DNA of 64,000 nt. It comes from SHAN690 sp023262195. Its GTDB lineage: Bacteria > Bacteroidota > Bacteroidia > Flavobacteriales_G > Salibacteraceae. The position numbers were made by a program, and so were the translations under genes. Below, piece by piece: positions 35,314 to 45,327 of this stretch; within the stretch, counting starts at the first letter, position 1, and the number at the start of each line of letters is the position of its first letter. The notes below the pieces were generated by a model. It was not told the DNA's origin and made no database searches. It saw only the letters and a list, made by a program, of their open reading frames with translations. The stretch spans positions 930,001 through 994,000 of the forward strand of contig JAYQJE010000001.1 of assembly GCA_038142005.1 (NCBI GenBank), written 5' to 3'.

Positions 35314-36062
35314 GCCTTTTTGTTGACAGGTTTAACCTTTTTCAACTCAAAATTCTGACCCAGATAAACGCGCCTCACTTCGGGGTCGTTCGCTAAGTCT
35401 TCGGCAGAGCCCGCTTTTAAGATATTCCCTTCAAAAAGAAGGTATGCTCTATCGGTAATCGAGAGTGTCTCTTGTACATTGTGATCGGTGATAAGGATGC
35501 CGATGTTTTTACTCTTAAGTGTACTCACAATAAATTGTATATCCTCAACGGCAATCGGGTCAACCCCAGCGAATGGCTCATCCAACAAGATGAAATTTGG
35601 ATCGGAGGCAAGTGCACGAGCAATCTCGGTTCTTCTGCGTTCGCCTCCGCTCAATAAGTCACCTCTATTGGTGCGCACGTGTTGTAGCCCAAACTCATCC
35701 AAAAGCGCTTCCAGTTTTGCTTTTTGGTCAGATTTGCTCATGCCTTTGCGCATCTCGAGCACGGCTTTAATGTTGTCTTCTACACTCAGTTTTCTAAATA
35801 CAGATGCTTCTTGAGGCAGGTATCCCACTCCTTGTTGTGCCCGTTTGTACATCGGGAGACCTGTAATGTCGCGACCATCGAGATAGATCTTGCCGCTGTT
35901 GGGTTTGATCAAACCAACGATCATGTAGAAGGTGGTGGTTTTTCCAGCTCCGTTGGGCCCGAGCAAACCTACAATCTCGCCTTGCGATACATCCACAGAT
36001 ACACCTTTTACTACCGTTCTACTTCGGTATTTCTTTACAAGGGCATCAGCTTTTAGTATCAT
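35289..36062 (-). CDS. lptB: LPS export ABC transporter ATP-binding protein
   Basis: A 257-aa ATPase driving lipopolysaccharide extraction from the inner membrane with LptFGC. Walker A is GLLGPNGAGKTTTFYM, the Q-loop region is GVGYLPQEASVFRKLSVEDN, the signature is LLSGGERRRTEIARAL and Walker B is FILLDEPFAGVDPIAVED with the H-loop in ITDHNVQETL. ATG 36062 is used, one base after the upstream stop, showing coupling with the DUF5686 gene. The Lys-rich C-terminal tail (KKVKPVNKKAQEE) is common in Bacteroidota LptB. Confidence 0.93.
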   Translation of the reverse strand: MILKADALVKKYRSRTVVKGVSVDVSQGEIVGLLGPNGAGKTTTFYMIVGLIKPNSGKIYLDGRDITGLPMYKRAQQGVGYLPQEASVFRKLSVEDNIKAVLEMRKGMSKSDQKAKLEALLDEFGLQHVRTNRGDLLSGGERRRTEIARALASDPNFILLDEPFAGVDPIAVEDIQFIVSTLKSKNIGILITDHNVQETLSITDRAYLLFEGNILKAGSAEDLANDPEVRRVYLGQNFELKKVKPVNKKAQEESTNE

Positions 36063-36063
36063 A

Positions 36064-38537
36064 TTAAAACTCAATTTGGAAGGTTAGCCTCACTCCAAAA
36101 GGCACCACATTTGGATTGTTCAAATATGACAATCTCCAGAGCGCATCAACTCTAAAAATCTTTAAAATATTCTCAACGCCCACGCCAGCTTCAAAATAGG
36201 GTCGGTTTAAGTCATAGAGATTAGCAGGAAACTCCAGCTGAGTTCTATGTCTGTCAGAGAGCCCGCCAATGGCACTGCGCAGTGTGGCAACTTCTCGCCA
36301 TTTTAATTTTCTGAATAATGGCACTTTATTGAAGAATAGACCATTAAAGTGATGCGTGTAGAAAACGGATACCCACTGATCGCTTATGAACTCATAAAAG
36401 TTCATGAGGTTGTATGAATAATCATCATAGAAATAGGTTTGGTTGCCTGGAAACATTTGCAACAGCGGATATGGAAGGGTCCCCCAAATTTTTCCTACAT
36501 CAACAATAATTTCACTTTGACCAATGGGGTTGATTGGGAAACGGTCCGTTACCCTTAAGGATAGTCGCTGGTATTCGTAATCTCCACCTAAGAATCCTTT
36601 GATTCCAAACCTTGCATTTAACTCAACAATGGGAAACTTTGTTCCAAGGCTTACTCGGTCTAACTTTCCTTCGATAAAGCGCTCTTGAAAAGCAAATCTC
36701 ACACCAACCGAGAGATCGGCTGTGCTTATTCTGTTGATATCCCTAATGATGCCGTCTGAAGCTTCCCTTTGAAAAAGCACATCACCAACCGACCACATAT
36801 CCTTTCTGCCAAATTCAACTTTGGAGCTCAATCCGTGAAAGAATTCAATCTCATAGCCGCCTTTATACTCCTCAAATGCATTGAATCGAAATGGGGCTCT
36901 CCGAAATACGGATGAAAGGATATTGTCTGTTTTCCAAGCATTGGCACTTTGGCCCAGCTGTTCAAGGTCTTTCTGAGCGCTGAAGCTCACTATTTGGCGA
37001 GGTGATTTCGAGAGGAAATATCGTGCCCCAGTTTTATACTTAAACCATTGGTCTTTGGTGCCATAGGCAATGTATCCATTGAGTTCAAGTTTGTCACTAA
37101 AGTTTGCATTGGTTCTACCACCTATCCTTAGCCTTACGCCCTCTACTTGGTTAAAGCTGAGCGCAGTGTAGTAGGGTCCAAGATCAACATATTTAGTCTC
37201 ATAATGTCCGTTGATGAACAAGGTAATGATGTCAACATAAGTTCTAAAAGCTTTGATGTTTTGGATGGTATCCACCATTTCATACACCTTATATTCATTA
37301 TCACTGAGTTTTTCTGGACGTTGGTCCTGCCAAAAATCATCCGTATGATAGTTGGCACTATCAGAGACTACAAGGTTGTTGAATCGGCTGTAGAAATTAT
37401 CTTCTTTTTCTTCGTTGATCTTGAAATCATCATAGATAGTGGTTTTGCGACCATAGAATCCGACCGCTTTATCAGAGATGTTGAAATCAACCACTACATT
37501 TTCTTTGGTAAGCATCCAAACCTCATCTTCAACCTGATCATATTCGTGGTGTACAGAAAAGCTATTGATCCAATTGATGTTGGCAGATTCAAGAATGTGG
37601 GCATCTATCTGCTTCACCGCATAAGTAGTATCATGTATCCACATCTCACCTTCAAAAACGAGTTCGCTTCGCCTGCGAGGTATGAAGGCGATTTGAAAGC
37701 ATTTTTTACCATCCAATATTGCACTATCCAAAAGATAGTATTTATAAGATACCGGCCCAAAATCGGACAGAGGACTCACGAAGCTTTTACCAAATGCATC
37801 CACATAGTTTTCATAAACGTTGGTGTTTTGGTACATGTCTCCTAAAAACTGGCTTACACTCTCATTTTTTACTCCGGCTACCTTCGTTGCCTCGATAAAT
37901 TCCATAGAGCTTTTGGGGTTTTTTCGGTAGTAGTATCGAGATACAGATTCGGTAAGAAATATGGGTAGAAAAGGTTTCTCCTCAGATGTGCTATCAATAT
38001 TGTCAAACACAAAATCAAACGGCTTCATCACGCGCTGGTTTTTAAAGCCTTCGTTGATATTATTCATATCAAACTCAATCTTGTTGTAGACATCATATTC
38101 ATAAGCGAGAAGTTTTTCCCGATTATTCGCTTTTTTATTACGAACCACCTTCTTCATCAATTCCACTGCGGGGTCTTTGTCTCGCATATCTGCAGTGATG
38201 GTAACCGGTCCAAGCGCAATACCAGTGACCACAATTTGAAAATCGATGATTTGCGACCGATCAGCTCTTACCTTTTTGGCCAAAGGTTTATAGCCCAAAG
38301 TGGAAACAACGAGTGAATCGGTAGGGTAGTAGGTTTCGATTCGATAGGTGCCATTATCATCAGTAATGGTTCCGATTTTACTGTCTTGAAAGAAAACGTT
38401 TGCAAACGGAATGGGCTCCCCGTTTCGCTATCGACCACCTTACCTGCTACAATTGTCTTTTGTGCAATACTTGTGAGGCTCACGAACAAAGTGAAAACCA
38501 TTAGCGCAATGGATCTACATAAGACCGATAGTGTCAC
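36064..38537 (-). CDS. DUF5686 / carboxypeptidase-like regulatory domain outer-membrane protein, one frameshift
   Basis: About 824 aa. A signal peptide (MVFTLFVSLTSIAQ) is followed by a CarboxypepD_reg-like domain (TIVAGKVVDSETG ... TLGYKPLAKKV) and a long region ending in beta-barrel-like strands with a terminal Phe (RLTFQIEF), as in DUF5686 outer-membrane proteins. The frame breaks at the G run read from 38421..38416: ACGGGGAGCCC should have five Gs, giving ETGEPIPFANVFFQDSKIGT. It overlaps tatC upstream (ATGA) and precedes lptB by 1 bp. A role in the outer-membrane envelope is likely; no specific activity is known. Confidence 0.85.
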
Positions 38538-39367
38538 GACTCAATGGCATTTTTTGTGACCATTCCTGATATCCAAATGCTTATTTCATAAAGAATGAGA
38601 ATCGGGATAGTCACCAATATTTGGCTAAATATATCGGGAGGAGTAATTACGGCCGATAGAACCAGTGCTGAAACAATGGCGTGCCTTCTAAAGGCTCTTA
38701 ATACCTTAGGCGATAATACTCCAGCCCGTGTGAGAAAGAACACCGCTACTGGGAGTTCAAACACTGCTCCGCAAGCCAGGGCCACTGTAGTTACCAAGGA
38801 TATATAAGTGCTAAGGGTTGGGTTATTTAAGACGGCATCACTTACTTGATAGTTGAGAAAGAAGTTTATTGAGAGCGGGCTAATCACGAAATAACCAAAA
38901 CATACACCACACATGAAGAGGAATGAAGTCGCCAAAACAAAACCTCGTGCATACTTTCTTTCTGAAGCCTTAAGGCCTGGAGCTATGAATCGCCATACTT
39001 CCCAAATCAAATAAGGGAATGCGATAATGATTCCTGCTACTATGGCTGTAAGAATGTGAGCACTGAATTGCCCTGCCATGGTTAAGTTCACTAAATCTGG
39101 CAGGTCCTGGCCTATGCATATGGCCCCATTCGGGAAGAGACTAGGGAGCAATTCACTAAAAAAATCGCTCATTTTACATAGCAATCGATAGGTGATGAAA
39201 TCTGCGCGCTTAGGACCAAAAATGACAGTGTCAAAAACAAAACCCTTGAAAATGAAAGCCCCAATGGCAGCAATGAGAATGGCTGAAATTGAGCGTATTA
39301 AGTGCCACCGAAGTACCTCGAGGTGATCGAGGAAAGACATTTCATCGTTGCTTGATTCGTTGGTCAT
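38534..39367 (-). CDS. tatC: Twin-arginine translocase subunit TatC
   Basis: A 277-aa inner-membrane receptor of the Tat pathway for folded proteins. The N-terminal MSFLDHLEVLRWHLIRSISA carries the family's LxELRxRL-like motif and the conserved Glu. Six transmembrane segments follow, with PYLIWEVWRFIAPGLKASER and FGYFVISPLSINFFLNYQV as conserved blocks, and ELPVAVFFLTRAGVLSPKVL near the end. First gene in tatC-DUF5686-lptB; its stop overlaps the next ATG. Confidence 0.95.
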   Translation of the reverse strand: MTNESSNDEMSFLDHLEVLRWHLIRSISAILIAAIGAFIFKGFVFDTVIFGPKRADFITYRLLCKMSDFFSELLPSLFPNGAICIGQDLPDLVNLTMAGQFSAHILTAIVAGIIIAFPYLIWEVWRFIAPGLKASERKYARGFVLATSFLFMCGVCFGYFVISPLSINFFLNYQVSDAVLNNPTLSTYISLVTTVALACGAVFELPVAVFFLTRAGVLSPKVLRAFRRHAIVSALVLSAVITPPDIFSQILVTIPILILYEISIWISGMVTKNAIES

Positions 39368-39501
39368 CTTTGGTTTTGGTCAACTACAAATATCTCTTAA
39401 ATGCCTCGGCTGAGCGATTACTCGTGTCAATTCCTCTAACAATCATCTGCTTATTGCTATATCAAGTTGAAAATGTGATTGTTACAATTATATTTGTTGG
39501 G

Positions 39502-39750
39502 GTGAAAAAACGGATTCATTTAGCGCTTATTATATCAGCAATCACTGCTGGCCTCATGGCTATTTCAAACGTTGAGTTGGCTGGCAAGGCTCAGTCTGTT
39601 TCGAGTTCGACAATAGGTAAGATTTTAGACTACGTTTCTGTGGCAGTTGATGAATCAACTGCCGAATCGAGCAAAAAGACAAGCGAACCTAAAGAAGATT
39701 TCACCTTCAATTTCCCGAACATTTTCGACATTTTTCGGTCTATTTTCTAA
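39502..39750 (+). CDS. Small exported protein, unknown
   Basis: An 82-aa ORF starting at GTG 39502 with a signal-like N-terminus (VKKRIHLALIISAITAGLMA), a short polar middle and an acidic/aromatic end (EDFTFNFPNIFDIFRSIF). The ORF is open further upstream but those residues do not look like a protein start. A TATATTTG at 39489-39496 is a good -7 box, though it leaves almost no leader if GTG 39502 is the start. I do not recognise the family. Confidence 0.5.
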   Translation: MKKRIHLALIISAITAGLMAISNVELAGKAQSVSSSTIGKILDYVSVAVDESTAESSKKTSEPKEDFTFNFPNIFDIFRSIF

Positions 39751-39792
39751 ACATTCACCGTTGTTTTGCATCGGTGAAATGAACACGGAGAT

Positions 39793-40829
39793 ATGAAGAG
39801 TGGAAGTCCGTCAAAGGCGGTGATGATTTGGTTGTGGATTGGCATTGGGATGATTCTGACCATGGTGGTAATTGGAGGCTTAACACGGTTAACACACTCG
39901 GGTTTGTCTATGGTCCATTGGACCTTTGCAGGTTCTCTACCCCCAATGGATGAAGCATCATGGATTGCAGAATTTGATCGATACAAGACTTCGCCTGAGT
40001 ACATTGAACTACACAGTCATTTCAGCTTAGATGATTTCATGTCAATTTATTGGTGGGAGTATATCCATCGAATGTTTGGCCGTTTGATTGGATTGGTATT
40101 CATAATCCCTTTTGCGTTTTTGTCTTTACCAAGCGCATATCAAAAGCGATGTTGCCCAAAATCTTTGTGATCCTCGCACTTGGTGCAACGCAAGCTTTGC
40201 TGGGTTGGTTTATGGTGAAAAGTGGACTTGTTGATGTGCCTCGGGTTAGCCACTACAGATTGGCAGCGCATCTCACCACAGCATTTATCACATGCTCATA
40301 TATTTTTTGGGTGTTGCTCCAGTATCGAGACCAGAATAAGTCCTACGATAAATCAAACAGTACAAGTTGGGCTTGGCTTTTGGGTGGGGCCCTTGTTTTT
40401 CAAATTGTGTATGGTGCATTCGTAGCAGGTCTAAAAGCGGGTTGGGTGCATAATACTTGGCCTTTGATGGATGGGCATATTATCGCTCCTGCAGTTTGGG
40501 CCATGGATAGTATTTCTCAAAGCTTAATGGAGTCCAAATCTGGAGTTCAGTTTGTACATCGTACCATGGGCTTAATAGTTTTTGGCCTAGCGATATACAC
40601 TGCTTACCAATACAGGGTGTCTCAATGGCTAAGAAAACCTACCATGCTTTTCGCGATTTGTATCACGATTCAATTCTTACTTGGGGTGACCACACTTCTT
40701 CTTCAAACTCCAATTGAATTTGCGGTTACGCATCAAGTCTTTGCTCTTGTAACCCTCCTGAGTTGGGTGTGGTTGCTCTACTCATTCAAGCATCAGAAGT
40801 CCAGCGAAGGGATTCAACAAGGTGTTTGA
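39793..40829 (+). CDS. ctaA: Heme A synthase (COX15/CtaA), one frameshift
   Basis: About 345 aa; an inner-membrane enzyme that oxidises heme O to heme A for aa3-type cytochrome oxidase. The N-terminal helix bundle shows VVIGGLTRLTHSGLSMVHW and the heme-ligand region YWWEYIHRMFGRLIGLVF. The second half repeats it with VSHYRLAAHLTTAFITCSYI, GLKAGWVHNTWPLMDGHIIA, VQFVHRTMGLIVFGL and AVTHQVFALVTLL. The frame breaks around 40116-40131; one missing base joins IPFAFL to TKRISKAMLPKIFVILALGA. The 3' end overlaps the convergent gldD by 44 bp. Confidence 0.9.
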
Positions 40830-41373
40830 TATCTCCCTTGACGTAGTCAATCACAGGGGCAAGCGAATCCTTGTTCGGTTTTACGTTGAAATAGAGCGAA
40901 CCCCTTAGAAAATGTGATGTACTGTCCGTGACAAAAAACTGCATGTCACTGGCGGTCTCTCCCTTGAATTCATAGATAAGTCCAAAAACACGCGAAGTAT
41001 TGTTTTCGATTCTGCTTTCATTGATTGCCGTAGCCTTCGTCACGTGTTTCATAGCCAGCTTGCGGTTGTCTTCGATTTGCGTTACCAGGTCACCGTCAAT
41101 TTTTGAATATGTCAAATGAATGGTGGCATCAAATTTTGGGTAGTAGATATTGTACCAACACGGTTTACTTCTGTGTCGCTTATCTAAAGTGAGGTAACTA
41201 TATCGAGAGGCCTCAAAGGTGTATGGGCAATCCCATGAGTTTGTGTCAGGGGCTATATAGGATGGTTCAGGTAAATCGATTCGTACGTAAGCTTTTGGCT
41301 TTGGAACAAAATCTCCTTGACATCCGACAATGATCAGTGAGAGGCATGCAAGAACCATTGAGAATTGTTTCAT
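40786..41373 (-). CDS. gldD: Gliding motility lipoprotein GldD
   Basis: A 195-aa lipoprotein with signal peptide and lipobox (LSLIIVGC, Cys18). The conserved start of mature GldD follows: FVPKPKAYVRIDLPEPSYIA, then CPYTFEASRYSY and KPCWYNIYYPKFDATIHLTY. GldD is needed for gliding and T9SS function in Flavobacterium johnsoniae. It is last in mutY-ssb-gldE-gldD and overlaps gldE by 4 bp, the known conserved order. Confidence 0.94.
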   Translation of the reverse strand: MKQFSMVLACLSLIIVGCQGDFVPKPKAYVRIDLPEPSYIAPDTNSWDCPYTFEASRYSYLTLDKRHRSKPCWYNIYYPKFDATIHLTYSKIDGDLVTQIEDNRKLAMKHVTKATAINESRIENNTSRVFGLIYEFKGETASDMQFFVTDSTSHFLRGSLYFNVKPNKDSLAPVIDYVKGDIKHLVESLRWTSDA

Positions 41374-42705
41374 TCTTGTTCTTTTGGGTCTAACGAAATC
41401 TTCACCTGCTTCACCCTGCGTTTATCCGCAGCTTCAATTGTAAATTGATAATTTTCAAACTTGATTTTTTCATTTTTCAATGGGATCTTACCACATAGCT
41501 CCAATATGAAACCAGCAATGGAGTCACTGTCACCTTTAGCTTGCTCAAACTTTTCACCACTAATATCAAGAATGCGATACATATCAATGAGGGCTGTTTT
41601 TCCTTCAAATACGTAATTGAATTCATCGAGCTTGGAGTAAACAATTTCGTCTTCATCAAACTCATCACTTATTTCTCCAACGATCTCTTCAATAATGTCT
41701 TCAAGGGTAATTATTCCTGAAGTGCCACCGTATTCATCCACTACGATAGCCATATGGTTTTTAGTTTCTTGAAACTCACGGAGTAGGTCGTCTAGCTTTT
41801 TGTTTTCCGTTACAAACACTCCTGGTCGAAGCAAACGTTTCCAATCAAATTCTGGTTTTTCATCAAGGTATGGCAACAAATCTTTTACATAAATCACACC
41901 AACCACATCATCAAAAGAACCCTTGTAAACAGGGATTCGAGAAAATCCAAAGTCCATAATTTGCTTTTGAAGCGATGCGTAGTCGAACTCTTGGTCAAAA
42001 CAGGCTACATCAACCCGAGGGGTCATAACTTGTCTCACTTCAGTAGTTCCAAACTTTACAATTCCGCTAAGGATGCGCTTTTCATCCTCTTGTGTATTCC
42101 CGTCACTGGTTAACTCAATGGCATGGGTTAACTCATCTGCGGTAACTTGATTATTATTTGATTCTAGCTCCTTGGCACGGGCATTGATTTTGCGCGTTGA
42201 ACTCACCATATACTTTGAAATGGGCCAAAAAAGCTGCCTCATAAAGGTGAGTGGAAGAGACATAACAAGGGCCAAATCTTTGGGTCTACGGGTGGCATAA
42301 ACCTTAGGCGAAATCTCTCCAACGATAAGGATAATCAGCGTGACAATAATTACTTGAACCAAAAAAGCCAGGAGTACTTGATCGCCAAAATCAAACAGCG
42401 ATTGCATTAGAAATGTCGACAGGATAATGATGGCCACATTGACTAAATTATTGCCAATTAAAATGGTGGCTAACAGAGCATTTGGTCTCGATAGTAAGTC
42501 CACAACGCGTTTTGATCTTCGGCTTTCTTCCGCTTCTAGATCATCTCTGTCTTGCGGAGACAATGAAAAAAAAAGCTACTTCAGAACCACTAATAAGTGC
42601 TGAAAGAATCAATAGCACCAGCATAATGACAAGCTCTAAGACAATCCCAGTGGTAACAGACTGCAATATTTGAAGAAGCGAGATCGAAAGAGGGTCTGGG
42701 TCCAC
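41370..42705 (-). CDS. gldE: Gliding motility-associated protein GldE (CNNM/CBS/CorC), one frameshift
   Basis: About 444 aa. It has an N-terminal DUF21/CNNM membrane domain (LELVIMLVLLILSALISGSE ... LLATILIGNNLVNVAIIILS), a CBS pair (RQVMTPRVDVACFDQ, GVIYVKDLLPYLDE, MAIVVDEYGGTSGIITLEDI) and a CorC_HlyC tail. The reading frame breaks at a run of nine Ts (minus strand) around 42566-42574; eight Ts give VAFFSLSPQDRDDL. The GTG at 42705, 13 bp after ssb, is the best start. GldE works with GldD in gliding/T9SS; the CNNM fold suggests cation transport. Confidence 0.92.
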
Positions 42706-42718
42706 GTAAAGTGATTAG

Positions 42719-43162
42719 TTAAAACGGAAGATCGTCAAACGACTCATCGTCTGATGAATCTGGAGAGAGATCAGCAGTAGGTTTAGCCGATGGTTTTGAA
42801 GGAGCAGAAGGCTGTGAGCTTCCTCCACCTTCATTGCGACTTCCAAGCATGGTCATGTTGTCGCCTTCAATTTCAGTTACGTACCGAGTGTCACCATCTT
42901 TTTCGTAAGACCGAGTACGAAGTTTGCCTTCTACGTATACTTTATCTCCTTTTTTAAGATACTTCTCGGCCACATCGGCAAGTCCTCGCCACACATTTAC
43001 ACTGTGCCACTCAGTATTGGTAATCCGCTCACCTTCTTTATTGGTGTAAGACTCAGATGTGGCTAATCTTAGACGAGCCACTTTTACCCCGTTTGGGATT
43101 ACTTTAATTTCTGGGTCAGCGCCCAAGTTTCCTACTAGAATTACCTTATTAACTCCTGCCAT
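42719..43162 (-). CDS. ssb: Single-stranded DNA-binding protein
   Basis: A 147-aa OB-fold protein. MAGVNKVILVGNLGADPEIK and WHSVNVWRGLADVAEKYLKK are typical of bacterial SSB, and YVEGKLRTRSYEKDGDTRYV completes the fold. A flexible Ser/Pro-rich linker leads to the acidic partner-binding tip DESFDDLPF. It coats single-stranded DNA in replication and repair. Lies between mutY and gldE as in other Flavobacteriia. Confidence 0.96.
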   Translation of the reverse strand: MAGVNKVILVGNLGADPEIKVIPNGVKVARLRLATSESYTNKEGERITNTEWHSVNVWRGLADVAEKYLKKGDKVYVEGKLRTRSYEKDGDTRYVTEIEGDNMTMLGSRNEGGGSSQPSAPSKPSAKPTADLSPDSSDDESFDDLPF

Positions 43163-43215
43163 ATCTTACGTTTCAAGTAGAACAAACCTACACGATTTTC
43201 GTGGGTGTGCAAAGG

Positions 43216-44268
43216 TTATTTCTCTTTGGTTTTCAACCATTCGTGATTTTCAAGAAATCGATCGATTAACCTAGGAAGGGCTACTTCCGCCAGTTTTTTG
43301 ATGGGTACATTACGTAGGTCTTTTTCAATGTGATCCGCTTCAATGTGATAGAATATGGCGTGTATGTTTTGATGTGACAATATGTGCTTTGGAGCTTCTG
43401 CTATACTCACTATTGACTTCAATCGCGCTTTGACCTCTTCTTGGAAAAAGTCGAGAGATAAAGTTGCTTTAGACTTTGTTTCAATCATTGGAAATTGCCA
43501 TAAGCTCGCCCAGATTCCTTGATTATCACGTTTTTCAACTATGGTGCGATTGCCAGATTGAACTACAGCAATGTGAAAATAACGATCTGTCTTTTTTGTC
43601 TTTTTTGTCTTTACGGGTAACCGTTCCGCCAAGCCCTGTTGGTATGCCAAGCAGTGCTCCTGAACAGGACAGGTAAGACATTGAGGATTCTTTGGCGTGC
43701 AGACCATAGCGCCAAAATCCATCATTGCTTGATTATGCTGAGAAGGCTTTTGATTCGATATTAAAAGGTCAGCATGCTCCTTAACCTCATTGGTAAAAGA
43801 TGATGTATGTGTGGCTTCCGTGATTGAGAATAATCTGCTCACCACTCGATTCACATTTCCATCGATGGCAGCCACCAGTTCTTCCGAAGAGATGGAAGCA
43901 ATTGCGGCTGCAGTGTATTTGCCAATACCCTTGAGCATAATCAACTCATTGTATGTTCTGGGGAATGAACCGTTCATTTTATCCATGACGGTCTTTGCAG
44001 TGTGATGGAGATTACGCGCTCGTGAATAATAGCCTAGGCCTTGCCACAGCTTCAGAACTTCATCTTCTTTGGCTTTAGCTAGATCGCTTACCATTGGATA
44101 CTCCTCTGCAAACCGCAAATAATAAGGGGTGCCTTGCTCCACTCTAGTTTGCTGCATTATAATCTCTGATAACCAAATTAAGTATGGGTCATTGGTTCCA
44201 CGCCAGGCAAGTTGACGACCATTGGTTGAATACCATTGGTTGATTTTATCGCTTATGAGAAGATGCAA
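43216..44268 (-). CDS. mutY: A/G-specific adenine glycosylase
   Basis: A 350-aa base-excision repair glycosylase that removes adenine opposite 8-oxoguanine. The catalytic Glu is in WLSEIIMQQTRVEQG, the helix-hairpin-helix is LKGIGKYTAAAIASIS with the catalytic Asp in VAAIDGNVNRV, and the [4Fe-4S] ligands are in CTPKNPQCLTCPVQEHC. A NUDIX-like C-terminal domain (FHIAVVQSGNRTIVEKRDNQ) recognises 8-oxoG. The start appears to be TTG 44268. Divergent from the HU gene. Confidence 0.94.
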   Translation of the reverse strand: MHLLISDKINQWYSTNGRQLAWRGTNDPYLIWLSEIIMQQTRVEQGTPYYLRFAEEYPMVSDLAKAKEDEVLKLWQGLGYYSRARNLHHTAKTVMDKMNGSFPRTYNELIMLKGIGKYTAAAIASISSEELVAAIDGNVNRVVSRLFSITEATHTSSFTNEVKEHADLLISNQKPSQHNQAMMDFGAMVCTPKNPQCLTCPVQEHCLAYQQGLAERLPVKTKKTKKTDRYFHIAVVQSGNRTIVEKRDNQGIWASLWQFPMIETKSKATLSLDFFQEEVKARLKSIVSIAEAPKHILSHQNIHAIFYHIEADHIEKDLRNVPIKKLAEVALPRLIDRFLENHEWLKTKEK

Positions 44269-44332
44269 TCGTCACTGTTTTGAGACGCTGAAAATACTTG
44301 GACCTGTGGTTTTCAATGTGTTGAAACAATTT

Positions 44333-44340
44333 TATATTTG
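44333..44340 (+). promoter_or_regulatory. -7 box TATATTTG for the HU-rng unit
   Basis: TATATTTGC matches TAnnTTTG and lies 66 bp before the ATG at 44406. Confidence 0.6.
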
Positions 44341-44405
44341 CAGCCCGATTTTTTCGGACTAAGAAATATACTGAATATCAAAAGTTTATACCTTAAAAAA
44401 ATATT

Positions 44406-44696
44406 ATGACGAAGGCGGAAATAGTAAATGAGATAGTAGAGAAAACAGGATTAGAGAAGACGGAAGTACTTACCACCATTGAAGCGTTTATGGACAGCGT
44501 CAAAGAAAACCTAGCGAAAAACGAAAACGTTTACATGCGAGGTTTTGGAAGCTTCGTGGTTAAGCACAGAGCAGAGAAAACTGGTCGTAACATCTCCAAA
44601 AACACCACCATTGTCATTCCAGCGCACAATATTCCAGCCTTCAAACCTGCCCAAACATTTGTGGATAAGGTGAAGAATAACGTGAAATCTAAATAA
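44406..44696 (+). CDS. HU/IHF family DNA-binding protein
   Basis: A 96-aa histone-like protein of the bacterial HU/IHF family. MTKAEIVNEIVEKTGLEKTE forms the dimer helices, and MRGFGSFVVKHRAEKTGRNI plus VIPAHNIPAFKPAQTFVDKV form the DNA-embracing arms with the intercalating Pro. It bends and packs DNA. In Bacteroidota this gene commonly sits between mutY and rng, as here. The TPR gene starts 5 bp after its stop. Confidence 0.94.
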   Translation: MTKAEIVNEIVEKTGLEKTEVLTTIEAFMDSVKENLAKNENVYMRGFGSFVVKHRAEKTGRNISKNTTIVIPAHNIPAFKPAQTFVDKVKNNVKSK

Positions 44697-44701
44697 CTGA
44701 A

Positions 44702-45193
44702 ATGCGCCTAAAGCGCGGCCATTGGGTGCTTTTGTCCTTAACTGGACTAGTCATCGTTCTTTTAATTCTTGCCCCAAACACCCCGCTTACCTCATCTTTA
44801 GATGATCGTAAAAGTGACATGGGAAATCCACCTACGGTTGAGAATGATATTGACTCAGCCTTGGCCATGATCCAGAGTGAGGCTCCCATGCAGGGAATTC
44901 TTTTTTTTTTGCGATCTATCGCGGAGGAGCATCCTGAAAACTTTAGGGCTCAGTATCACTTGGGAAGATTTTCAGTGCAGACAGGGCAATGGGAAAAGGT
45001 AATTGATCGGTTCACAGCAGTGCAGAGTATAGATCCAAATTTTGTGGAGTCATACTTCTGGATTGGGTCAGCCCATTTTAACCTTGGGCAAAAAGAGTTA
45101 GCAAAGGCCAGCTTGAAGCGATTCGTGGAAAGTGAAAAAGATAATACTCAGCTAATAACAGAAGCTGAAACAATGTTGAATCAAATTAAATAA
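44702..45193 (+). CDS. Membrane-anchored TPR protein
   Basis: A 163-aa protein with one N-terminal transmembrane segment (HWVLLSLTGLVIVLLILAPN), a short linker, and two or three tetratricopeptide repeats (NFRAQYHLGRFSVQTGQWEK, VESYFWIGSAHFNLGQKELA). TPRs mediate protein contacts; the partner is not known. The gene at this position between HU and rng is common in Flavobacteriia. It sits between HU (5 bp gap) and the tiny basic gene (6 bp gap), so all are likely one transcript. Confidence 0.85.
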   Translation: MRLKRGHWVLLSLTGLVIVLLILAPNTPLTSSLDDRKSDMGNPPTVENDIDSALAMIQSEAPMQGILFFLRSIAEEHPENFRAQYHLGRFSVQTGQWEKVIDRFTAVQSIDPNFVESYFWIGSAHFNLGQKELAKASLKRFVESEKDNTQLITEAETMLNQIK

Positions 45194-45199
45194 AACATT

Positions 45200-45291
45200 A
45201 TGCCAAGCGGTAAAAAAGAAAGCGTCACAAGATGGCGACACACAAGCGTAAGAAGCGTTTAAGAAAGAATAGACACAAAAAGAAGAAGTAA
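45200..45291 (+). CDS. AURKAIP1/COX24 (mS38)-like mini basic protein, one frameshift
   Basis: A 30-residue protein, almost all Lys, Arg and His, once one base is added to the A run at 45211-45216. The ATG at 45200 reads MPSGKK, then RKRHKMATHKRKKRLRKNRH and a Lys tail to TAA 45289-45291. This is the widespread Bacteroidota mini-protein annotated as AURKAIP1/COX24-domain, related to the mitochondrial ribosomal protein mS38, so a ribosomal role is likely from the family. It lies between the TPR gene and rng, its usual place. Confidence 0.8.
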
Positions 45292-45327
45292 GCTTCTAAA
45301 CCAGCCCCCGGCAATAAATAATCCATT

